A DNA stretch of 21,835 nucleotides, from NCBI GenBank assembly GCA_041583135.1, contig JBFHGJ010000097.1, positions 1-21,835 of the forward strand, written 5' to 3'. Source of the stretch: JABSOG01 sp041583135 (GTDB taxonomy: Bacteria > Pseudomonadota > Gammaproteobacteria > Enterobacterales > Alteromonadaceae). Shown here in pieces: positions 15,822 through 21,835 of the stretch. The position numbers were made by a program, and so were the translations under genes. Positions within the stretch are counted from its first letter, which is position 1; each line of letters opens with the position of its first letter. The notes below the pieces were generated by a model that saw only the letters and a list, made by a program, of their open reading frames with translations, was not told the origin of the DNA and made no database searches.

Positions 15822-15852
15822 AGGCTAAACTATGAAGTTATAGTCAGGTCAA
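15822..15852 (-). promoter_or_regulatory. MerR-type promoter/operator with 19-base spacer
   Basis: On the minus strand TTGACC (15852..15847, five of six to the -35 consensus) is followed by exactly 19 bases and then TAGCCT (15827..15822). Inside the spacer is the inverted repeat ACTAT-aacttc-ATAGT. An overlong 19-base spacer with the dyad between -35 and -10 is the hallmark of promoters activated by MerR-family regulators through DNA untwisting. It drives the unknown gene at 15790 and the merR-type gene behind it. Confidence 0.65.
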
Positions 15853-15864
15853 CGGCATTTTATG

Positions 15865-17235
15865 CTAAATTTTTGACAATTGCTCGACTATCAGTTTATC
15901 GGCTAAAGCCATATCGACTTGGTTGATATCTTCCACCTTTTGCAGCAGTTCAGTCATGATGGCGTTTTGTATTTCGCCCCGGCTTTTGGCTTGGCTATAG
16001 GGCAAGCGATGAAACATTACCATGGAATAACGAGGGATAAACCGTTCCGGGTGGCGTTTTTCCAATTCAAAGGCGAGCGCTTTTTTTTGCAAGTAGTGCT
16101 TTTCTTGCACACTTTTGCGCATTTCAATGTAGTTGTCTAAGGCCAAGTCGGCAATGGCGTCGCCATTGGGTTTACGGGTGCTGTCAAAGGCTGGCAGCAC
16201 TTGGAGCCAGTCGTCTTGGTATTGCGCCAACAGCTCGTTGAGTACGCAGGCATCTTCAAAGCCACAGTTCATGCCTTGACCATGAAAAGGCACAATGCCA
16301 TGGGCGGCATCGCCAATCAGTAGGCAGTTGTTGTTAAAATGCCAAGGACTTGAGCGCACGGTGGCCAAATGACCGGTTGGATTGGCAAAAAATGCTTCGG
16401 TGAGATCGGGAATGAGCGCAAGGGCGTCACTAAACTGAGCGTTAAAAAACGCTTTAACGGCGGCTTCATTGGTGAGTTCGGCAAAGCTGTTTTCGCCTTG
16501 ATTGGGCAAAAATAAAGTGACGGTAAAACTGCCGTCTACATTGGGTAGGGCGATGAGCATATACTCGCCCCGAGGCCAAATGTGCAGCGCTTGCTTTTCT
16601 ATTTGATAACTGTCGTTGGCTCCTGCGGGAATGGTAAGTTCTTTGTAGCTGTGATCTAGCGGCTCAAGGCGGTTTTGATGTTTGGCACTGTTACCTATGG
16701 CTTGGTGCATCAGTGCACGAACTTGTGAGCCTGAGCCGTCGGCGCCGATAAGTATTTGATATTCAAGCGTTTGGGTTTGAGCGCTTTGCTGGCAGGTGAC
16801 ACTTAAGGTTTTGGTGTTAAAATCAATTTGCTCAATCGCCTGATTGAATTTAATGGTGACCTTACCTGTCGCCTCTGCTTCATTCATCAGCAGCATGTTC
16901 AAATCGCGCCTTGAGATTGAGTAAATCACTTCATGTGGCCGCTGACCATAGGCTTGAAAGTTGGTGTGGCCGTCAATATCGTGGATCATGCGGCCTTTCA
17001 TCGGGATCAGCAATTCGTTGACCTTATCCATCAGCCCCACTTGTTCAAGCGGGAAGATACCGCGATTGGCTAGGGCTAAGTTGATTGAACGCCCGGCACT
17101 TATTTGGCAAGTGCGCATGTCGGGGCGTTTTTCATAAATCGTTACGTGGTAGCCGCGTTGTGCCAAGTAAAGTGCACACAGGCTACCAACCGGGCCTGCG
17201 CCAATGAGGGTGATTTGCTGTGCTTGGTTGGTCAT
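15865..17235 (-). CDS. kmo: Kynurenine 3-monooxygenase
   Basis: A 456-residue FAD-dependent aromatic hydroxylase that converts L-kynurenine to 3-hydroxykynurenine with NADPH and oxygen. The Rossmann fingerprint GAGPVG (12-17) with E35 binds FAD, the DG motif is GADGSGS (164-170), and the second FAD motif GDAAHGIVPFHGQGMN spans 308-323 with the following GFEDA typical of KMO. RSINLALANRG (49-59) is the conserved substrate-site region. Length fits the family; the tail (about 385-456, beginning DNYIEMR) corresponds to the C-terminal membrane-association or regulatory helices. GAGG lies 6 bases before the ATG, and the gene starts 3 bases after the kynU stop. It is the last gene of the kynurenine operon. 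Confidence 0.96.
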   Translation of the reverse strand: MTNQAQQITLIGAGPVGSLCALYLAQRGYHVTIYEKRPDMRTCQISAGRSINLALANRGIFPLEQVGLMDKVNELLIPMKGRMIHDIDGHTNFQAYGQRPHEVIYSISRRDLNMLLMNEAEATGKVTIKFNQAIEQIDFNTKTLSVTCQQSAQTQTLEYQILIGADGSGSQVRALMHQAIGNSAKHQNRLEPLDHSYKELTIPAGANDSYQIEKQALHIWPRGEYMLIALPNVDGSFTVTLFLPNQGENSFAELTNEAAVKAFFNAQFSDALALIPDLTEAFFANPTGHLATVRSSPWHFNNNCLLIGDAAHGIVPFHGQGMNCGFEDACVLNELLAQYQDDWLQVLPAFDSTRKPNGDAIADLALDNYIEMRKSVQEKHYLQKKALAFELEKRHPERFIPRYSMVMFHRLPYSQAKSRGEIQNAIMTELLQKVEDINQVDMALADKLIVEQLSKI

Positions 17236-17238
17236 GAT

Positions 17239-18513
17239 TTACCTCAGGCAAGCTTTGAGTGTTTGAACAAAATGGTAAACATCGACATAACGGTTGTACA
17301 AAGGCACTGGGGCGCAGCGGATCACGTTTGGTTCGCGCCAATCGGTGGTGCAACCGGCTTGCTCTAGTGCGTTGAAGATGTCTTTGCCGTGTTTACCTTG
17401 CAGGTTAACCGATATTGAGAGTTGGCAACCGCGTTGCGCTGGATCTGTGGGGGTGAGAATGTCGATGCTCTCTTGCAGCTCATGATTTAGCAATTGCTCT
17501 AAATAGCCGGTGAGTTGCAAAGATTTGGCTCTTAAGGGCGCCATGCCGCCCGCTTGTTCGAACACTGCCAAAGAGGCTCGAATGGCAGCCAAAGAGAAGA
17601 TTGGCGGGTTGCTCAGTTGCCAACCCTCTGCCGTGGGGATGGCATGGAACTGGTTTTTCATTTCAAAGCGGGTGTTTTTGTCATGCCCCCACCATCCGGC
17701 AAAGCGCGGGTGTTCGGTGTTTTGCGCATGTCGCTGATGAATAAAACAACCCGCCACCGCGCCGGGGCCTGAGTTTAAATATTTGTAATTGCACCAGCAG
17801 GCAAAATCGACGTTCCAGTCATGCAATTGCAGCGGCACGTTACCGGCGGCATGGGCGAGATCAAATCCTACTGTGATACCTTTTTGCTGACCCCACTGAG
17901 TAATGGTTTTCATATCAAGCAATTGTCCGGTGTAGTATTGCACGCCCGGTAACAGCATTAGTGCGATTTCATCACCCCGTTGTTCAATGATGGTTTTTAA
18001 GTCGTCCATATCAAGCAATTCTTGACCGGGCTTGGGCTGCCATAGAATGAGCGCATCGTCAGGATTGAGGCCATGATGTCTAATTTGCGACTCTACGGCG
18101 TAATGGTCGGAAGGAAAAGCGTGGGCCTCTATCAAAATTTTGTAGCGTGTTTTGCTTGGCCGATAAAAGCTGACCATCATCAGATGCAGATTAACGGTTA
18201 GGGAGTTCATGCAAACGACTTCGCTGTCATTGGCACCGACAATAGCCGCAGACTGAGCGGTTAAAAATTCGTGGTAGGGCATCCAAGGGTGTTCACAATC
18301 AAAATGGCCCTTAACGCCGAGGTTTTGCCATTTATCCAACTCTTGATTGAGGTATTCCCGTGCCAATTTGGGTTGTAGCCCTAAGGAGTTACCGACAAAG
18401 TAAAGCTCTTGCTGGCCGTTTGGCAGTGTTGGAATACAAAACTGCTCTCTAAATGCCTTGAGCGGATCGTTAAGGTCAAGCGCTTGGGCGTGCGCTAAGC
18501 TGTTATCAATCAT
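17239..18513 (-). CDS. kynU: Kynureninase
   Basis: A PLP enzyme hydrolysing 3-hydroxykynurenine to 3-hydroxyanthranilate and alanine (also kynurenine to anthranilate). From the ATG at 18513 it has 424 residues. The stretch CWCNYKYLNSGPGAVAG contains the Schiff-base lysine (K244 in this numbering). GFDLAHAAGNVPLQLHDW holds the PLP-binding aspartate, and the N-terminal YFVGNSLGLQPK and late FAGWWGH and RCAPVPLYN are typical. A longer frame from a GTG at 18540 exists, but the ATG overlaps the upstream stop as ATGA and has GGA 9 bases before it, so it is preferred and implies translational coupling. It sits between the cyclase-family gene and kmo. Confidence 0.96.
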   Translation of the reverse strand: MIDNSLAHAQALDLNDPLKAFREQFCIPTLPNGQQELYFVGNSLGLQPKLAREYLNQELDKWQNLGVKGHFDCEHPWMPYHEFLTAQSAAIVGANDSEVVCMNSLTVNLHLMMVSFYRPSKTRYKILIEAHAFPSDHYAVESQIRHHGLNPDDALILWQPKPGQELLDMDDLKTIIEQRGDEIALMLLPGVQYYTGQLLDMKTITQWGQQKGITVGFDLAHAAGNVPLQLHDWNVDFACWCNYKYLNSGPGAVAGCFIHQRHAQNTEHPRFAGWWGHDKNTRFEMKNQFHAIPTAEGWQLSNPPIFSLAAIRASLAVFEQAGGMAPLRAKSLQLTGYLEQLLNHELQESIDILTPTDPAQRGCQLSISVNLQGKHGKDIFNALEQAGCTTDWREPNVIRCAPVPLYNRYVDVYHFVQTLKACLR

Positions 18514-19334
18514 GGTTGTTGTTCCAAAGGAATGAGCCACGGGCGACTTGGCGCGGCATCGAGGTTAAACGGGGCGATTTGCAGATTGAGCAAATAAAGA
18601 CCATCGGCAATAAAAGGGGCGACATAGACCATTTCGGTGATGGTTTTAAAACTCAGGCTTTGCTCATCAAGGGCTTTCGATTGTGGGCTTACTTGCCAAA
18701 ATTGATGGTGGTTGCTGAGTTTGCCTTGGTCATACATTTTATCGACGCTGGGAAAGTCCACCAACAAATGCACGACACCACACTCATTAAGATAATCCAT
18801 CGCATCTAAGGTCAAAAACGGCGGATAGTGAAATTCGTCGTATTGCATCGACTGTTTGTCAAAGTCATTGGGTAAGGTGCGTATGACCAGTGCTTTGAGC
18901 TGCGCTTTAGGCATATGGTTCAGCTCGGCCTTAAGCGCGGCTTGAGTGATCACCGTATCACCGTTCTCAAGCGCTGGAATATAGTCATCGCTAGCGCCGC
19001 TGACTATCTCTGGTGACACCGTGATCAGCGTTGCAGGCATCAGAGCATCTTGCAGTAGTTCATGCACCGATTGACGTTCATCGACGATATGTCCGACACA
19101 TTCGGTGTGGGTACCGTTGCAATGGGGGGTTAGGCTGATTCTATCGACATTGCAGCTGCCGCCTCGGCGGGTATCGCCAACAAACCCACCACCTTCTATG
19201 GCTTGTGATTCGGCTCTGGCAACGCCAAAGTGATTGGGTTGTGGGCCATCAAACGATAAGCCGATGGCGATGCAATGGGCGCTATCGAGTGCAGCGTGAT
19301 ACTGGGTGTTGGCGATAGTGAGTGTGAGTTTCAT
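18510..19334 (-). CDS. Cyclase-family hydrolase, candidate N-formylkynurenine formamidase
   Basis: A 274-residue member of the cyclase/KynB metal-hydrolase family (PF04199 type). The metal signature is HCNGTHTECVGH (71-82). It is related to the HxGTHxDxPxH motif of bacterial arylformamidases, but with glutamate (E78) in place of aspartate and an extra spacing residue. A DFPSVDK segment in the C-terminal third resembles the family's conserved acidic motif. KynB proteins are usually about 210 residues, so this is a longer, divergent branch. Its place between the ACMS decarboxylase and kynureninase suggests hydrolysis of N-formylkynurenine to kynurenine, but action on another ring or amide intermediate is possible. 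The ATG at 19334 overlaps the upstream stop (ATGA). The longer TTG-initiated frame from 19367 is less likely. Confidence 0.88.
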   Translation of the reverse strand: MKLTLTIANTQYHAALDSAHCIAIGLSFDGPQPNHFGVARAESQAIEGGGFVGDTRRGGSCNVDRISLTPHCNGTHTECVGHIVDERQSVHELLQDALMPATLITVSPEIVSGASDDYIPALENGDTVITQAALKAELNHMPKAQLKALVIRTLPNDFDKQSMQYDEFHYPPFLTLDAMDYLNECGVVHLLVDFPSVDKMYDQGKLSNHHQFWQVSPQSKALDEQSLSFKTITEMVYVAPFIADGLYLLNLQIAPFNLDAAPSRPWLIPLEQQP

Positions 19335-20344
19335 GCCATAAACTGTGCTTTGTTGAGGTTGAGCCAATTGAGCGCGGTGCCGTGTAGCAGTTGGGCTTTA
19401 ATGTCTGAGCTGTAGTCGCTTTCACAGATAAGTTTGCCCGGTTCAAGCTCGCCTAATGGGAAGGGGTAATCGCTGCCAAGCGCAATGCGATCTGCGCCCA
19501 TCAGATCAATCATATAGTCGAGTTTGTGTTTGTCATGCACCAATGAATCGACATAAATGTGTTTTAGATATTCTCTTGGGTTGATGTCGTTGTCGATAGC
19601 GCAAAGGTCTGGGCGCACATTAAAACCATGTTCTATGCGGCCAATGGTGGCCGGGAAAGAGCCGCCGCCATGGGCAAAGGCAATACGTAGTTTGGGTAAA
19701 CGCTTTAATACGCCGCCAAAGATCAAAGAGCAAATGGCTCTTGAGGTTTCGGCAGGCATACCGACCAGCCAAGGTAGCCAGTATTTTTGCATTTGCTCTT
19801 TGCCCATCATGTTCCATGGGTGGACAAACACCGCCGCGCCAAGGGCTTCGGCGGCAGCAAAAATATCGAAAAACTCAGGGCTATCTAAATTTTTGTCGTT
19901 GATGTTTGAGCCAATCTGCACGCCTGCCAAGCCTAGTTCTTTGACGCAGCGCTCCAGCTCTTTTATTGCCAGCTCGGTCGATTGCATCGGTATGGTGCCA
20001 AGACCGATGAAGTGTTTGGGGTCGGCTTTGACAATACCGGCAATATGGTCGTTTAAAAAGCGCGATAAATCTAATGCATCTAAGGGTTTGGCCCAGTAGC
20101 TGAACATCACTGGCACCGTGGAGAGCACTTGCACTTGAACATCAAAGTCTTGATATTCTTTAAGCCTGACGGTTTCATCCCAGCAGTTGGCTTGCACTTC
20201 ACGGAAGAATTTATCGTCTTGCATCATGCGGGCGCAGCCGCATTGATGGTGATCAAGGTGGATAAAGCCGCCATAGCCGTATTTTTGTTTTAGATCAGGC
20301 CAGTGCTTGGGCAGAATATGGGTGTGAATGTCTATTTTCAGCAT
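19331..20344 (-). CDS. 2-amino-3-carboxymuconate-6-semialdehyde decarboxylase
   Basis: A 337-residue zinc amidohydrolase-fold decarboxylase (ACMSD, nbaD-type) that removes CO2 from 2-amino-3-carboxymuconate semialdehyde. This diverts the intermediate from quinolinate/NAD synthesis into catabolism. The metal ligands expected from the Pseudomonas fluorescens enzyme are present: H7 and H9 (IDIHTHILP), H175 (FVHPWNMMG), H225 (FAHGGGSFPATIGR) and D292 (LGSDYPFPLGE). The frame is open upstream to 20428, but the ATG at 20344 gives the correct N-terminus and lies 4 bases after the dioxygenase stop (TAACCTGATG). No strong ribosome binding site is present, suggesting coupling. Confidence 0.95.
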   Translation of the reverse strand: MLKIDIHTHILPKHWPDLKQKYGYGGFIHLDHHQCGCARMMQDDKFFREVQANCWDETVRLKEYQDFDVQVQVLSTVPVMFSYWAKPLDALDLSRFLNDHIAGIVKADPKHFIGLGTIPMQSTELAIKELERCVKELGLAGVQIGSNINDKNLDSPEFFDIFAAAEALGAAVFVHPWNMMGKEQMQKYWLPWLVGMPAETSRAICSLIFGGVLKRLPKLRIAFAHGGGSFPATIGRIEHGFNVRPDLCAIDNDINPREYLKHIYVDSLVHDKHKLDYMIDLMGADRIALGSDYPFPLGELEPGKLICESDYSSDIKAQLLHGTALNWLNLNKAQFMA

Positions 20345-20348
20345 CAGG

Positions 20349-20873
20349 TTACAACTTATTGCTATCTGGCATGACAGCGCCGCATTGGTTACAGGTGCGA
20401 TGTTCTTCAGAGCTAAAGTAGCGCTCAAAAACGGCGTGAAAATCCTTTTCGATGTTGTTCAAGTGAAAATATTCTTCGTATAGTTTGTGGTCGCAACTGT
20501 CGCAAAACCACATTAGACCGTCTTTTTCTTCTTCACGGCGCTTGGTTTCAATTACCAAGCCGATGGAGTGTTCAAAACGCACTGGTGAATGTGGCACTTT
20601 GGGTGGCAGTAAGAAGATCTCGCCTGCTTTAATACGGTGAGTGACCCGCTGGTCATCTACCATCAGGCGCAGCTCCATTTCTCCTTCGAGTTGATAGAAG
20701 AATTCAGGTCCTTCATTGTAGTGGTAGTCTCTGCGACCATTGGGGCCGCCCACCACCATCACGATATAATCGCCATCGGGATAAACGCACTTGTTGCACA
20801 CCGGCGGTTTGAGCTTATCGCGGTTTTCATCAATCCATTTTTGCAGGTTGAGCGGCGGGATCATCTGACTCAT
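20349..20873 (-). CDS. nbaC: 3-hydroxyanthranilate 3,4-dioxygenase
   Basis: A 174-residue cupin that opens the ring of 3-hydroxyanthranilate to 2-amino-3-carboxymuconate semialdehyde. The catalytic iron ligands are H51, E57 and H95, the numbers known for the Cupriavidus enzyme. R48 in the same strand and R99 are candidates for substrate contacts. The C-terminal rubredoxin-like site is present as two CxxC pairs (C124/C127 and C161/C164), the bacterial form of the enzyme. An upstream-open frame reaches 20897, but the ATG at 20873 has AGGAG 8 bases upstream and gives the standard N-terminus. It follows the RidA-type gene by 10 bases; that Shine-Dalgarno sequence overlaps the upstream stop codon. 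Confidence 0.97.
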   Translation of the reverse strand: MSQMIPPLNLQKWIDENRDKLKPPVCNKCVYPDGDYIVMVVGGPNGRRDYHYNEGPEFFYQLEGEMELRLMVDDQRVTHRIKAGEIFLLPPKVPHSPVRFEHSIGLVIETKRREEEKDGLMWFCDSCDHKLYEEYFHLNNIEKDFHAVFERYFSSEEHRTCNQCGAVMPDSNKL

Positions 20874-20883
20874 GATTTGGCTC

Positions 20884-21300
20884 CTAAATGGTCGCAATAC
20901 ATTTTAGTTCAATGGCTATGGGCGTTGGCAAAGCATTGACTTCGACTGTGGTGCGGCAGGGTTGGTTGTCGGCAAAATATTCGGCATATAGCCTGTTGTA
21001 GCTGGCAAAGTCGGCTTTCATATTGGTTAAAAAGACGGTGACATCGACCAGATTGTCCCAACTTGAACCGGCTTCTTCCAAAATAACGCGAACATTGTCA
21101 AAGACACTACGGCACTGGGCCTCTATATCATAGTCAACAATATTTCCCGCATCGTTTAAGGTCACGCCCGGAATGTCTTTGCTGTCTTTTTGCCGTGGGC
21201 CGACGCCAGATAAAAACAATAGATTGCCGACTTTGCGGGCATGAGGATAAAGCCCCACTGGAGGCGGCGCTTTTTGTGAATCGATTCTTGCTGATGACAT
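20884..21300 (-). CDS. RidA-family protein, probable 2-aminomuconate deaminase
   Basis: A 138-residue protein of the RidA/YjgF/UK114 fold (residues about 18-138). It shows YPHARKVGNLLFLSGVGPR, a central QCRSVFDNVRVILEEAGSSWDNLVDVTVFLTNM, and the catalytic-site end region CRTTVEVNALP. The PCRTTVE arginine is the residue that binds the carboxylate of imine/enamine substrates in the family. The extended N-terminus (SSARIDSQKAPPPVGLYPHAR) and its place at the head of the kynurenine operon indicate the AmnD/NbaF-type branch, which hydrolyses 2-aminomuconate to 4-oxalocrotonate and ammonia. A general imine deaminase is the alternative. The ATG at 21300 has only a weak TAAG-type ribosome binding site. 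It is the first gene after the promoter candidate at 21341..21368. Confidence 0.9.
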   Translation of the reverse strand: MSSARIDSQKAPPPVGLYPHARKVGNLLFLSGVGPRQKDSKDIPGVTLNDAGNIVDYDIEAQCRSVFDNVRVILEEAGSSWDNLVDVTVFLTNMKADFASYNRLYAEYFADNQPCRTTVEVNALPTPIAIELKCIATI

Positions 21301-21340
21301 AGGCTTAAGCGACTGTTATTTTTTATTGGCTTTGGCAAAA

Positions 21341-21368
21341 AGCCTAGCAGCTGCTGCGCTAGAGTCAA
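21341..21368 (-). promoter_or_regulatory. Candidate promoter and operator of the kynurenine operon
   Basis: On the minus strand TTGACT (21368..21363, five of six to the -35 consensus) and TAGGCT (21346..21341, weak -10) are 16 bases apart. The spacer contains the perfect palindrome AGCAGCTGCT, and a wider CTAGC...GCTAG repeat frames it. This would place a repressor directly on the promoter. The start would lie near 21334, giving a leader of about 35 bases to the RidA-type gene. Confidence 0.4.
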
Positions 21369-21410
21369 TGTAAGCGCTTGGTTTGTATCATAAGTCAGTT
21401 TTATTTGAAT

Positions 21411-21438
21411 AAAAGCGCAGCCGATTGGCTGCGCTTTT
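21411..21438 (-). terminator. Rho-independent (bidirectional) terminator
   Basis: A perfect 12-base-pair stem AAAAGCGCAGCC / GGCTGCGCTTTT with the four-base loop GATT (plus strand). The stem ends in T-rich sequence on both strands. It begins 31 bases after the stop of the gene at 21470 and separates it from the kynurenine operon. Confidence 0.9.
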
Positions 21439-21469
21439 AGGTTTAGTGGCTAATTCACTTGCTCAAAGG

Positions 21470-21835
21470 CTATCTTGGGCAAGCGGCTTCGCCGTGAACG
21501 GTTGAATTGGCGCTAATGGTAATGTCAGAGCCAATTAAGTTACCAAACCACTCTACATTTGAAGAAACGTCAATAGCCAAGTTTGGTGCGTAAATGCGTG
21601 CTGCGTTCAGGCTGTTTGAGGCAATTGAAATGGCTTGTGCATTTTCCGTTGAATAGAAAGTCAGGTTGGTTACTTTATTTTCAAAGGCTTTCACTTCGGT
21701 ATTGCTGTGAATATCTAAGCGGTTATTAAACCAAATGCGAACAAAGCCGTCAGTAAGTAACTTGGCATTGCTGGCGATCTCGACATTGTCGAAGTAGTAA
21801 TCGCCTTCGCTTAAGGTCAGAGTTTCGCCTGCGCC
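21470..21835 (-). CDS. C-terminal part of a large exported protein with a repetitive beta-type domain
   Basis: The minus-strand frame is open from the right edge for 121 codons to a TAG at 21472..21470, so the start is outside the window; the GTG at 21694 is internal. The sequence has the short, alternating strand pattern of a beta-helix or bactofilin-like fold: TLTLSEGDYYFDNVEIASNA, then NNRLDIHSNTEVKAFENK, ARIYAPNLAIDVSSNVEWFG and LIGSDITISANSTVHG. The G-x-YYFD-N-x-I-x-S-N-A opening, IYAPN and late GSDITISANSTVH resemble the DUF7305-like domain of pilus- or surface-associated proteins. One terminal cysteine (C119 of the visible part, in EAACPR) is present. The family assignment is tentative. 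Transcription ends at the hairpin downstream. Confidence 0.7.
   Translation of the reverse strand, partial: GAGETLTLSEGDYYFDNVEIASNAKLLTDGFVRIWFNNRLDIHSNTEVKAFENKVTNLTFYSTENAQAISIASNSLNAARIYAPNLAIDVSSNVEWFGNLIGSDITISANSTVHGEAACPR

Noticed and set aside
18510..18540. Long overlap between kynureninase and the cyclase-family gene
   Set aside because: It exists only if the GTG at 18540 is used; the ATG at 18513 gives a normal four-base ATGA overlap and a standard N-terminus.
19557..20099. Plus-strand open frame of 180 codons
   Set aside because: It lies entirely antisense to the decarboxylase gene, whose protein is highly conserved, and it matches no family.

Overview
The window looks like chromosomal DNA of a marine or aquatic gammaproteobacterium, probably of the Alteromonadales. 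This is inferred from moderate GC, the conserved gpmI-envC-ctpA-yibQ order, a DUF5610-type protein and a kynurenine-type tryptophan degradation operon. Every gene except one (7065..7712) lies on the minus strand, so the biological order runs from high to low coordinates. No rRNA, tRNA, CRISPR array or intact mobile element was seen, and no gene-free stretch exceeds about 250 bases.

Right end (15865..21835). The C-terminal part of a surface or exported protein with a repetitive beta-type domain enters from the right edge and ends at a strong hairpin terminator (21411..21438). Next comes a compact six-gene operon: RidA-type 2-aminomuconate deaminase, 3-hydroxyanthranilate 3,4-dioxygenase, aminocarboxymuconate-semialdehyde decarboxylase, a cyclase-family hydrolase (candidate arylformamidase), kynureninase and kynurenine 3-monooxygenase. 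Two junctions are ATGA overlaps. Together these take (formyl)kynurenine to aminomuconate semialdehyde and, past one missing step, deaminate 2-aminomuconate. Tryptophan 2,3-dioxygenase and aminomuconate-semialdehyde dehydrogenase are not in the window.

Middle (8609..15852). A small uncharacterised gene and a merR-type regulator form a two-gene unit. Its promoter has a 19-base spacer carrying a dyad, the classical MerR-activated layout. Then comes the cell-envelope cluster gpmI-envC-ctpA-yibQ with a Sel1-repeat protein as last gene: phosphoglycerate mutase, an amidase activator with a degenerate LytM domain, a periplasmic processing protease, a divergent polysaccharide deacetylase and the repeat protein.

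Left (83..8515). A single-HKD phospholipase D-like protein (minus) converges with a DUF5610-type gene (plus). Divergent from the latter is a three-gene operon: a LolD/MacB-type ABC ATPase, a duplicated FtsX-type permease of the ADOP class, and a secreted tricorn-like S41 protease with its catalytic residues intact. Upstream lie a near-perfect sigma-54 promoter and, about 95 bases further, a perfect TGTCCG-N4-CGGACA palindrome. This enhancer-controlled coupling of an ABC exporter to a periplasmic giant protease is the most unusual system in the window. At the far left is a decayed ADP-ribosylglycohydrolase remnant, and the start of one more minus-strand gene runs off the edge.
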